Source of the DNA: CAZKNJ01 sp964554185
Lineage (GTDB): Bacteria; 4484-113
Assembly (NCBI GenBank): GCA_964554185.1
Contig: CAZKNJ010000075.1
Location: 1-6,960, forward strand
Direction of reading: 5' to 3'
Length of the DNA: 6,960 nt
Of this stretch, positions 1-6,426 are shown piece after piece. Made by a program: the position numbers and the translations under genes. Within the stretch, counting starts at the first letter, position 1, and every line of letters begins with the position of its first letter. Below the pieces are notes generated by a model. The model made no database searches. It saw only the letters and a program-made list of their open reading frames with translations, and was not told the origin of the DNA.

Positions 1-694
1 ACTCGCCGCGGGCGATCATCTTGTCCAGGTAGCCCTCTTCAGGGCTGTAGTCCCAACTCTCGCCCCATTCGTCGTAGCTCCAGGAGCCGCTGCCGGTATC
101 GCCCTTGATCTTAACGCAGTACTGGAAGAAGCAGCGGTACTTGCCGGGCTTGCCCACGAACGCGTCGGGGAACGGCTTGGGCTTTTCCTCGTCGTAGCCC
201 GTGGTGCCGGGTTTGGCATCCAGCTCGCAGCCGTCCTCGCGGTCCACCGAGTCGTAGACCCACACAAGCTGCTGGTCCCATTCCGGATGCCTGGTCTCAA
301 ACCGGCAGAGCCCATAGGCGATGGGCTCGCCCGGCTGGCCGTCCGCGCCCACCGGATCAATCCACATCTCGATGAAGTTGTACTTGACGTAGGGCCGCAG
401 CAGGATGCCCTTCGCACTCACTTGGTCCAGCAGGTCCTGCTGGATTTCGCCGATAGTGCGCGGGAAAAACACGCGGCAGTCCAGGTGGTCGAAGCCGCCC
501 CAGGTGAACGTGTCGCCGAGGCCCTTCCATTCGGCTTCCTTGTCGAACGGCAGGTGCGTGCCAAAGACCATGTTGCCCAAAAACGGGTCGCTGGTGTCGC
601 GGTACTTGCTGGGCGCGACGATCTTGGCTTCCGCCACCGCGGAGAATGCGAACGCCACTAAGGCGAGCGCAATGACGATGATTCTGAACCTCAT
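1..694 (-). CDS. Secreted protein of unknown family, copy 1 (3' end cut by window edge)
   Basis: I do not recognise this family. The 231 visible residues begin with a typical Sec signal peptide: basic MRFR, a hydrophobic stretch to about residue 18, and an AxA site near residues 21-23. The mature part should therefore be exported. The rest has no membrane segment and looks beta-rich, with many aromatic, Gly and Asp residues. It aligns over its whole length with the protein encoded at 815-1516. Shared motifs are SKYR (29-32), GN.VFGT.LP (40-49), FTWG.FDHL (63-71), FFP..IGE (76-83), PY (101-102), WID (111-113), PGKY (183-186), KIKGDTG.G.W (195-205) and EGY (220-222). From that alignment only about five codons and the stop are missing beyond base 1. 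The start is fixed by AGGAGGGG six bases upstream and by a near-consensus promoter. It has five Cys where its paralog has one. The gene is secure; the function is unknown. Confidence 0.9.
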   Translation of the reverse strand, partial: MRFRIIVIALALVAFAFSAVAEAKIVAPSKYRDTSDPFLGNMVFGTHLPFDKEAEWKGLGDTFTWGGFDHLDCRVFFPRTIGEIQQDLLDQVSAKGILLRPYVKYNFIEMWIDPVGADGQPGEPIAYGLCRFETRHPEWDQQLVWVYDSVDREDGCELDAKPGTTGYDEEKPKPFPDAFVGKPGKYRCFFQYCVKIKGDTGSGSWSYDEWGESWDYSPEEGYLDKMIARGE

Positions 695-700
695 GGTTCC

Positions 701-708
701 CCCCTCCT
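701..708 (-). promoter_or_regulatory. Ribosome binding site of secreted-protein copy 1
   Basis: The minus strand reads AGGAGGGG, six bases before the ATG at 694-692. This fixes the start of a gene whose other end lies outside the window. Confidence 0.75.
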
Positions 709-725
709 AAGGTCGATTAAGCCCC

Positions 726-755
726 AGTCTATCCATGTTCGTTGCGTGATGTCAA
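726..755 (-). promoter_or_regulatory. Sigma-70-type promoter of secreted-protein copy 1
   Basis: On the minus strand a perfect -35 TTGACA (755-750) is followed by an 18-bp spacer and a -10 TAGACT (731-726, 4 of 6 matches to TATAAT). The expected transcript start near 719 gives a leader of about 25 bases. The arrangement matches the promoter of the paralog at 1552-1581, which supports both calls. It was called by eye only. Confidence 0.65.
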
Positions 756-778
756 ATCCGCGGCATGCTTGGCCTTAG

Positions 779-815
779 GAAGAGAGCCCCGTATTTACCG
801 GAAGCCGCTCCTCTC
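779..815 (-). terminator. Possible 3'-end hairpin after secreted-protein copy 2
   Basis: The RNA arms GAGAGGAGC and GCUCUCUUC, overlapping and just past the stop codon at 817-815, can form about eight pairs with one bulged G around an 18-base loop. A pyrimidine stretch follows but there is no real U-tract, so this is at best a weak intrinsic terminator. The 120-bp space between the two paralogs otherwise holds only the promoter and leader of copy 1. Confidence 0.25.
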
Positions 816-1516
816 TACGGCACCACGAACGTGAACTCGCCCTTGGATACGGCGACGTTAACGTAGCCCTCGGTCGGGTTGAAGGTCCAGTTGCCCGAGG
901 AGCCCTGCGTCCATTCGCCGCCGCCGGTCTCGCCCTTGATCTGCAGGTAGAACTGCACCTCCACGTGGTACTTCCCCGGCTTGAGCAGGCAGACGTCCGG
1001 GAAGACGGTGTCGCTGTCCTTGATGCCGTCGGGGTAGCTCTTCCCCGGCACCTTGTAGACTTCGCCGCCCTCGTCGGCGTCATACATCCAGTACAGGTAG
1101 CCGTCCCAGTCGTTGTCCGGCGTATCCACCCGCGCGCCGGCGTAGGCGAGCTGGTCGCCCACCTTGCCGTCCTTCATCGTGTCGATCCACACGTCAAAGC
1201 CGGTGCTGTACACGTACGGGTTGACGAAAACGCCGCGGTCCACGCTCTGCTGGAGCAGCGCGGTTTTCAGCTCGCCGTAGCCCTGCGGGAAGAACGCGCG
1301 TGCCTCCAGGTGGTCAAACTTCCCCCAGGTGAAGTCGGTGCCCACGCCCGCGAAGTTCTCGTCCTCGCCGTAGGGCAGCGCGGTGCCGAAGACGATGTTG
1401 CCCATCAGGTCGTCGTAGGGCTTGCGGTACTTGGACTTCCAGGTGATGGTGGCGCTCGCCGCCAGCGACAGCGCGAGCAAAACAAGCAGCACGCCGATAA
1501 CAATGCGCAGTTTCAT
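815..1516 (-). CDS. Secreted protein of unknown family, copy 2 (complete)
   Basis: This complete 233-residue protein is a paralog of the product of 1-694; I do not recognise the family. It starts MKLR, has a hydrophobic core to about residue 19 and a likely signal-peptidase site after ASA (20-22), so it should be exported without a membrane anchor. Motifs shared with the paralog are SKYR (28-31), GN.VFGT.LP (39-48), DFTWG.FDHL (61-70), FFP (75-77), GE (81-82), PY (100-101), WID (110-112), PGKY (180-183), KGETG.G.W (194-202) and EGY (216-218). It ends in an alternating hydrophobic stretch (GEFTFVVP) that looks like a final beta strand. No catalytic signature is visible. A GGAGGAG ribosome binding site and a TTGACA/TAGATT promoter lie just upstream. 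The open frame continues upstream only by reading through the N gap, so this is a separate gene and not the tail of the protease. Confidence 0.92.
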   Translation of the reverse strand: MKLRIVIGVLLVLLALSLAASATITWKSKYRKPYDDLMGNIVFGTALPYGEDENFAGVGTDFTWGKFDHLEARAFFPQGYGELKTALLQQSVDRGVFVNPYVYSTGFDVWIDTMKDGKVGDQLAYAGARVDTPDNDWDGYLYWMYDADEGGEVYKVPGKSYPDGIKDSDTVFPDVCLLKPGKYHVEVQFYLQIKGETGGGEWTQGSSGNWTFNPTEGYVNVAVSKGEFTFVVP

Positions 1517-1520
1517 TTGC

Positions 1521-1530
1521 CCCCTCCTCC
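1521..1530 (-). promoter_or_regulatory. Ribosome binding site of secreted-protein copy 2
   Basis: The minus strand reads GGAGGAGGGG, with its GGAGG core nine bases from the ATG at 1516-1514. It shows that translation starts here and that the upstream open frame across the gap is not part of this gene. Confidence 0.75.
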
Positions 1531-1551
1531 AGAGGTTCAGAAGATGGAATG

Positions 1552-1581
1552 AATCTACTCCCGCGCCGCCGCGCCTGTCAA
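1552..1581 (-). promoter_or_regulatory. Sigma-70-type promoter of secreted-protein copy 2
   Basis: The minus strand carries a perfect -35 TTGACA (1581-1576), an 18-bp spacer made almost only of G and C, and a -10 TAGATT (1557-1552, 4 of 6 matches). The -35 box ends three bases from the N gap. The spacing and -10 type match the promoter of copy 1, and the distance to the ATG (35 bp against 31 bp) is similar. Confidence 0.65.
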
Positions 1582-1584
1582 TCG

Positions 1585-1684
1585 NNNNNNNNNNNNNNNN
1601 NNNNNNNNNNNNNNNNNNNNNNNNNNNNNNNNNNNNNNNNNNNNNNNNNNNNNNNNNNNNNNNNNNNNNNNNNNNNNNNNNNNN
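1585..1684. other. Assembly gap (100 N)
   Basis: This run of exactly 100 N is the usual placeholder for a scaffold join of unknown length. It hides the stop codon of the protease and any sequence between it and the promoter of secreted-protein copy 2. True distances and even adjacency across it depend on the scaffolding. Confidence 0.97.
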
Positions 1685-4600
1685 GTCCCCCCAGTGATAC
1701 CCCACGAACGGCGCATCTCCCTCATTGATGAAGCCGTCGTCGTTCACATCCAGGAACGGCAGGAAGCCCGCCGTGCCCTCGGCAAGTTCGCCATTGGCCG
1801 CGAGGAACAACTCCAGAAAAGCGGTGTCCCCGTCATCCACCGTGCCGCTGGAATCAAAGTCGCCCGGCAGCGTGTTCAGGTAGAACGTACCACTCAGCGT
1901 CTCGCTGTAAGCTCCTCTGAAGCCCTCAACCTCCAGCTCGTACGCCCCCGTGGTCAGGCCGCCGATGTTCACTTCCGCCACGACGTCGTTTTCGTTGCCG
2001 CGCGTGGTGATGTTCCATTCCTTACCCGCCGCGCCGGCAATGCGGATGGTCACGCTGTCCAGGTCCGGCTGCGCGAACACGCGCACACTGAAAGTCTGGT
2101 CAAACATCATATCCGCCGGCGGATCCACGAACTCGTAGCCGAAGTCGTCGTAAGGCGTGGCCACGACGAAGATCTGCGCGCTCTCGCGCACCGCTCCGTT
2201 GAGGGACACGTCAACCTTCCCTGTCACCGCGCCCACCGGTACTAGCACTTCAATGCTGCCGTCCGTCCACGACTGCACCGGCGCTTCCGCCCGTCCCGCA
2301 TCTCCCGCGAAGGTGACCACGGTCTGGCCTTCGGCGTAGTCGCCGAAGCCGCTGCCGGTGATGGTCACGGGGTCGTAGTAGAAGCCCTCGGACGGCGCAA
2401 TGGATGCGACGTCGTGGTGTCCCACATACAGCGCAAGCTCGGCGCTCACTTTGTCTTCTAGCGAACCGTCTTCATCGTTGTCATATAGATCGTATTCGTA
2501 GGCCGTGGCGATGATGTTGAGCAGCCCATTTGCGTACACACCAGTGTCCAGCGTCAGCCCCCAGTCCGGCGCGTAGGTCGTGTCATACAACTCGCCGTTG
2601 ACATAAACCTCGCAGCGGTCCACTTGCCAGAGGTGGTCGTCGTAAACGCGCAGGTCCAGGTCAACTACTCCACTCACCACCTGGCCGTCCACCGGGTCGT
2701 TGAACAAGACCAGAGGTAGCTCCGTTGGCGTCGCGATGTAGAAGTCATCAAACTGAAACCACCGCTGGCCGCCGGCGTCGTTGCCGTCCAGCAGCCAGTA
2801 GAACTGAATCGCGCTGCCGACGATGCTGCTCAGCGAGAAGATGATATTGCCGCTGTAATCGTAGCTATTGACGTCTGGATTATTGTCAGGCGAGTAGATG
2901 TCAAAATATCCGCTGCCGTTTTCCCCGTACACAGCCATCATCATCAGCTTGCCGCTGCTGAAGCTCCAGTCGCCGGTGAACACAACCTTCGCGTTTTCCA
3001 CGCTGCTCAGGTCGAACAGTGGCGACATCAGCCAGTCCACGTCCCGCTGGCGGTACTTCGGCGGCGTCAGCGACGGATCACCCAGCCGCATGGCAAAATC
3101 CCCCGGCGCCTCCTCGTAAAGGTGCCAGTAAGCTTCGCCGCTGATGTTGTACTGGGTCCAGTGGCTTGTATCCAGCCCGTCAAAGCTGTTGTAGTAGGGG
3201 ATGGGCATGAAATAGCTGTCGGTCACCACCACCACGCGCTCGTCAAAGCCGTGGATGAAATCGTCATCCACGACCTCCACGAGCACGTTCATCTCGCCCG
3301 GGTACTCGTCGGTGGCGTCATAGCTGAAACCAAATGAGCTCCCAGGATCGTTCAGCTCGTCTACCAGCAGTCCGTCAATGTAGAGGAATGCGCGTTCAAT
3401 CGTTCCGTCGTCGGTGGCCTCACAGTTTATGTCCACCAGTCCGGTTACATTCTGGTCGTTGCTCAAGTTGGTGATGTCCACCACTGGCGCGGTTCCCGCG
3501 CTGGCGGCTAGCGCATTGGCCGTGTTCACTCGCGTCACATAGTCGTTCCGCCACTGCGCGTCGCTTACCGGGTCGCCGGTCGATTCGATGAGCCCGCGGA
3601 TTTGATCTAGGCTCAGAGTGTCGCCGTACTCCGCCATCAACAGCAGCGCCGCACCCGCCACCATCGGGCATGCCATGGAAGTTCCGCTGTAATCACCGCG
3701 ATACGTGTCATTGAAAACGGTGGAGTAGATGTTCACGCCCGGGGCTACGCTGTCCACCCACGGCCCGTAGTTGCTGAAGCTGGCTTTGTCATCGCTGGAG
3801 TTAACCGCTCCTACGGCTATGCAAACTGGAATGCCCGCTGGATAATGGATCTGCGCACCGTTGTTGTCGTTACCCGCTGCCGCCACCGGCAGCGTGCCGT
3901 TCAAGTACGCGTACTCACATGCTTCTTTCAATGTATCGCTGGGCATATAGCTGCCGAAGCTCATGCTGATGACCGAAGCTTCGCACTGCACTGCCAGAAC
4001 AATGCCGCTGATGGAGCCGATAAAATCCCCCTGTGCGTTAGTCACTTTGATGGGCAGTATCCCGCCTTCATAGGCCACGCCAGCGCCACCCTTAGTGTTA
4101 TCGCCCGTGGCCGCGGCGATGCCGCAGCAATGGGAGCCATGGCCCAAGATGTCCTGCGGCCAGGTGTCGCTTTCTCCCAGGTCGAAGTCCTCCCCCGGCC
4201 ACAGGGTGTTGAGGTCCAGGATGTTGTCCACCAGGTCGGGATGGTCCATGTCCGCGCCGGTGTCAATCACCGCGACATACACCTCCGGATCGCCGGTCTG
4301 GCTGTCCCAGGCGCCGAAGTCATTCATATGTGAGGCGTCGTGGTACAACTGCGTCCCGTCCTGCACCTTGGGGTCGTCCGGCGTGTTGCACGGCGTGTAG
4401 ATAGGATTGTATTCCACCAGCCGCACGTTCACCGGATTCTCGTCCAGGATACGCTGCATCAGCAGCTCCGCCTCTGCGACGGGTGGCAGCCGGTAGCCGC
4501 AGTAGTTGAAGCCCGCCACATAGGCCTCGCAGCCCTGGATGATGCTCAACCCGTACTCCTCCCCCAGCTTGCGGGCGAATCGCGCGTGGTCTATGTTCGC

Positions 4601-4906
4601 AAAGAGCATTGACGCGGTGTTGATGGGCGGCCGCCCTAGGCCGCTTCCCGCGCCGCCATCCACTTCGCCCGCCAGCTCGTCGGCGAACATCACCAGTATT
4701 TCGTCTGGATAGTAGTCCACGCCCGCGGTGAATCCCCGCGTGTCCTGCCAGGTGGGCGGGCGCGGGATGAACGGGTTGCCCGCTTCGGTTGGAAGTAGCA
4801 GCGCCGTGTTGCGCGCACTGGCTTCCGGCGAAGGCGAAACAGCGGTAATGCTGGCGGAGCGCTCGCCGCAGCCGGCGCACACGAGTATCACGTAAATTGC
4901 GGCCAC
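1685..4906 (-). CDS. Subtilisin-like (S8) serine protease, lipoprotein-like, with C-terminal dockerin; stop lost in gap
   Basis: This is an exported S8 endopeptidase; 1074 residues are visible counting from the GTG at 4906. In order: a hydrophobic N-terminus ending in a lipobox-like CAGC (Cys13); a propeptide-like region (about 60-170); the catalytic domain (about 205-465) with Asp215 in IDTG, His256 in GHGSH, oxyanion Asn346 in AAGND and Ser410 in GTSMACP; an Ig-like domain (about 472-562); a MAM- or lectin-like beta sandwich (about 567-727); a second Ig-like domain (about 730-827); an IPT/TIG-like domain (about 832-915); another beta domain (about 917-1010); and a type I dockerin-like module with two calcium loops (1016-1027 and 1053-1064). 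The triad is complete, so it should be active. The dockerin ends right at the gap, so the stop is probably only a few codons inside it. GTG is the nearest standard start, but a CTG at 4933-4931 has the better ribosome binding site and would add nine residues with the missing basic n-region. Confidence 0.93.
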
Positions 4907-4931
4907 GGCCGCCGCGAGCCTATGTAATGTC

Positions 4932-4946
4932 AGGTGAGATCACCTC
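4932..4946 (-). promoter_or_regulatory. Ribosome binding site inside an inverted repeat, protease start
   Basis: The minus strand reads GAGGTGA (4946-4940), six bases before a CTG codon (4933-4931) and 33 bases before the GTG at 4906. That spacing suits CTG and not GTG. The site is also the left arm of a perfect 6-bp inverted repeat, AGGTGA-TC-TCACCT (4945-4932). In RNA it could form a five-pair hairpin with a four-base loop that hides the binding site, or the DNA could be a small operator. Which of these holds is not shown. Confidence 0.5.
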
Positions 4947-4964
4947 GGTTGGGACTACTGCGGG

Positions 4965-4973
4965 ATTATACCA
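4965..4973 (-). promoter_or_regulatory. Extended -10 promoter of the protease gene
   Basis: The minus strand reads TGGTATAAT: a perfect TATAAT (4970-4965) preceded by the TGn of an extended -10. The -35 region is poor (CTGATC about 16 bp upstream, 3 of 6 matches), as extended -10 promoters tolerate. A transcript start near 4958 would give about 25 bases of leader to the CTG at 4933, like the leaders of the two secreted-protein genes. Confidence 0.6.
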
Positions 4974-5005
4974 CCGCGATGGAGGCGATCAGCCGTACCG
5001 GGAAG

Positions 5006-5665
5006 CTACGGCATCAGCATCAGCGCTATGCCCAGGCCGATAATCACCAGTGCCGCGAAGACATTGGATAGGCGATGCGTAAGCTGCATCGGCAGCACCT
5101 TCAGCCCCGCCAGCGCCGCCAGCACGAAGGTTTCCATCACCACGAGCGTTAGCACCAAGAACAGCAGGCTGGAGACAATCACCGCCGTCCAGCTGATCTG
5201 CACCGCCACAAACATGAGTGGTATTAGCGGCTCACAGGGGCCCAGGACCACGATTGCGACCAGCGTCCAGAACAGCACGCTACGGTTACGCATACGTGGG
5301 TCGTCGGCGTCTATGGCCGCATGGCGGTGCGAATGCTGGCGTAGCGACCACAGCAGGTAGAAAACGCCGCCCAGGATTAGCAGCCACCCGGCAACGGTTC
5401 CGCGGGTCCCCTCCAGAAACGTCAGCCGTTCTAGCGTGATGCCGGCGGCGATGCCAATGAAGCCGATCAATACCGAAGAAAGCACATGGGCGATGCCGCC
5501 CGCGAGCGTGATAAAGAACGCGCGCGTCAGGCTCCATTCCCGCGCGCGGCCGATGGCGATGAACGGTAAATAATGATCGGGGCCCGCTGCGGCGTGTACC
5601 AGCGCGATAACGGCGGTTCCCGCCAGCAGCGCCATCCAGGCTGCAGGGATACTAGATGGATTCAT
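5006..5665 (-). CDS. Six-helix membrane protein of the NicO/UreH/DsbD-like transporter superfamily
   Basis: This 219-residue protein is almost entirely hydrophobic, with about six membrane segments (roughly 11-37, 49-76, 91-108, 131-155, 160-190 and 200-218). The first carries His24-x5-Asp30-His31 (HAAAGPDH), resembling the His/Asp signature of nickel/cobalt carriers and UreH-like proteins. The second has GGIAH (His60). The fourth has GPCEP (142-146) and the fifth a buried Glu178. A His-rich loop (HSHRH, 111-115) lies between helices 3 and 4, as in NicO-type metal transporters. The likely role is export or handling of a small ion such as Ni, Co or another metal, but the substrate cannot be read from sequence, and members of this superfamily are also annotated as TauE/SafE-like or cytochrome-maturation proteins. 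I chose the ATG at 5665 because the longer frame (to 5818) would run into the dismutase gene and its signals; an ATG at 5683 is possible. There is no ribosome binding site (see the promoter entry at 5674-5682). Confidence 0.85.
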   Translation of the reverse strand: MNPSSIPAAWMALLAGTAVIALVHAAAGPDHYLPFIAIGRAREWSLTRAFFITLAGGIAHVLSSVLIGFIGIAAGITLERLTFLEGTRGTVAGWLLILGGVFYLLWSLRQHSHRHAAIDADDPRMRNRSVLFWTLVAIVVLGPCEPLIPLMFVAVQISWTAVIVSSLLFLVLTLVVMETFVLAALAGLKVLPMQLTHRLSNVFAALVIIGLGIALMLMP

Positions 5666-5673
5666 GGCGCCGG

Positions 5674-5682
5674 ATTCTAGCA
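5674..5682 (-). promoter_or_regulatory. Extended -10 promoter of the membrane-protein gene, probably leaderless
   Basis: The minus strand reads TGCTAGAAT: TAGAAT (5679-5674, 5 of 6 matches) with the TGn extension and no clear -35. Only eight bases separate it from the ATG at 5665, so transcription should start at or within about two bases of the start codon. The absence of a Shine-Dalgarno sequence before that ATG agrees with a leaderless mRNA. Confidence 0.5.
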
Positions 5683-5742
5683 TATGTGCGCCCGGCTGCA
5701 TCTGGAGAATCTCTGTGTGATTAACCCCATCCCCGCTGCGTC

Positions 5743-5751
5743 TGGTAGGAT
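5743..5751 (+). promoter_or_regulatory. Possible extended -10 promoter of the superoxide dismutase gene
   Basis: TGGTAGGAT holds a TAGGAT -10 (4 of 6 matches) with TGn in front. A weak -35 candidate, TTAACC (5721-5726), sits 19 bp upstream. The transcript would start near 5758, giving a leader of about 25 bases containing the strong ribosome binding site. It lies in the 118-bp divergent spacer (5666-5783) shared with the membrane-protein gene. Confidence 0.4.
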
Positions 5752-5763
5752 AGTGGTCAGTAC

Positions 5764-5774
5764 AAAGGAGGAGG
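5764..5774 (+). promoter_or_regulatory. Strong ribosome binding site of the superoxide dismutase gene
   Basis: AAAGGAGGAGG holds two overlapping GGAGG cores, the nearer one ending nine bases before the ATG at 5784. It settles the start codon and suggests high translation. Confidence 0.75.
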
Positions 5775-5783
5775 ACAACCGCT

Positions 5784-6392
5784 ATGAAACGCCCTTGGTA
5801 TGAACTTCCGGAACTCAACTATGAGTACGACGCGCTGGAGCCGCACATTGATGCCATGACGATGCAGATTCACTACAGCAAACATCACCGCGGCTATGTT
5901 GATGGCGCTAACGACGCGCTGTACCAGCTGGAAAAAGCCCGCGAGTCCGGCGACTACTCGTCCATCCGGCGGTGGGAGCGCGACCTCTCGTTCAACTTGA
6001 GCGGTCACATCAACCACAAGCTCTTCTGGGAGAGCATCGGCCCGGATGGCGGCGGGTCGCCCGAAGGCGAGATGCGCGGCAAGGTCAAGCGCGACTTCGG
6101 CTCGCTCGACGCTTTCAAAGCTCATTTGACTGCCGCTGCGCTTTCCATTCAGGGCAGCGGCTGGGTCATACTGAGCTGGGATCCCATCGCCAAGCTCCTG
6201 CTGCTTGTCACGGCGGAGAACCACGAAAACCGCGGCGTGCGCGGCGGAGTGCCACTGATGGCGCTGGATATGTGGGAGCACGCGTTCTATCTCAAGTACC
6301 AGTACCGCAAAGCCGACTACGTCAGCGCCTACTGGAACGTAGTGGATTGGAAATCCGTCGCCCGCCGTTTTGAGAAAGCCTCCGGGGGCTAG
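5784..6392 (+). CDS. sod: Fe/Mn-family superoxide dismutase, probably cambialistic or Mn type
   Basis: The enzyme converts superoxide to oxygen and hydrogen peroxide in the cytoplasm; no signal peptide is present. The 202 residues match the usual family length and both domains are complete. The four metal ligands are His30 (in QIHYSKHH), His78 (in GHINHKLFW), Asp162 and His166 (both in DMWEHAFYL). Tyr38 in the YV segment is the conserved active-site tyrosine. Gly74, four residues before His78, is the Mn-type residue (Fe enzymes usually have Gln there). The position that is Gln in typical Mn enzymes is His147 (in ENHEN). The C-terminus (KADYVSAYWNVVDW) and this His resemble archaeal-type dismutases as I recall them, so metal use may be flexible. 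The gene diverges from the membrane-protein gene and converges on thioredoxin reductase with 34 bp between stops. The family call is secure; the exact metal is inference. Confidence 0.97.
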   Translation: MKRPWYELPELNYEYDALEPHIDAMTMQIHYSKHHRGYVDGANDALYQLEKARESGDYSSIRRWERDLSFNLSGHINHKLFWESIGPDGGGSPEGEMRGKVKRDFGSLDAFKAHLTAAALSIQGSGWVILSWDPIAKLLLLVTAENHENRGVRGGVPLMALDMWEHAFYLKYQYRKADYVSAYWNVVDWKSVARRFEKASGG

Positions 6393-6400
6393 AAGTAGCC
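6387..6400 (+). terminator. Short hairpin at the stop codon of the superoxide dismutase gene
   Basis: GGCTA-GAAG-TAGCC is a perfect 5-bp inverted repeat with a four-base loop, overlapping the TAG stop. It lies in the 34-bp space between convergent genes, where a two-way terminator would be expected, but no U-tract follows on either strand. This is a weak candidate. Confidence 0.25.
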
Positions 6401-6426
6401 GCCGCAGCTTTTCGTCGCTGTGAAGC

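Noticed and set aside
16..417. Minus-strand open frame of 133 codons, Arg/Ser/Thr rich
   Set aside because: It is an off-frame shadow inside secreted-protein copy 1, which has a signal peptide, promoter and a paralog.
965..1552. Plus-strand open frame of 195 codons opposite secreted-protein copy 2
   Set aside because: It is antisense to a well-supported gene in high-GC DNA, with no ribosome binding site and no recognisable motif.
1558..1575. GC-only stretch resembling a GCGGC repeat
   Set aside because: It is the spacer of a promoter and too short to call a repeat.
1694..2245. Plus-strand open frame of 183 codons opposite the protease C-terminus
   Set aside because: It is the complement of the IPT and dockerin coding region, with His/Arg/Val-rich low-information composition.
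3845..4333. Plus-strand open frame of 162 codons opposite the catalytic domain
   Set aside because: It is the mirror of the conserved subtilase motifs and has no start signals.
4320..4880. Minus-strand open frame of 186 codons in another frame of the protease
   Set aside because: It overlaps the propeptide coding region, is very Arg/Ala/Gly rich, and is typical of a shifted frame in GC-rich genes.
815..4906. Single 1363-residue open frame
   Set aside because: It exists only because the 100 N are read as unknown residues. It joins two genes with their own start signals.
4965..5005. Terminator for the membrane-protein gene in the spacer before the protease
   Set aside because: No convincing hairpin with a U-tract is visible. 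The stretch is explained by the protease promoter.
5666..5818. N-terminal extension of the membrane protein by 51 residues
   Set aside because: It would overlap the dismutase start, its ribosome binding site and both promoters, and it lacks its own ribosome binding site.
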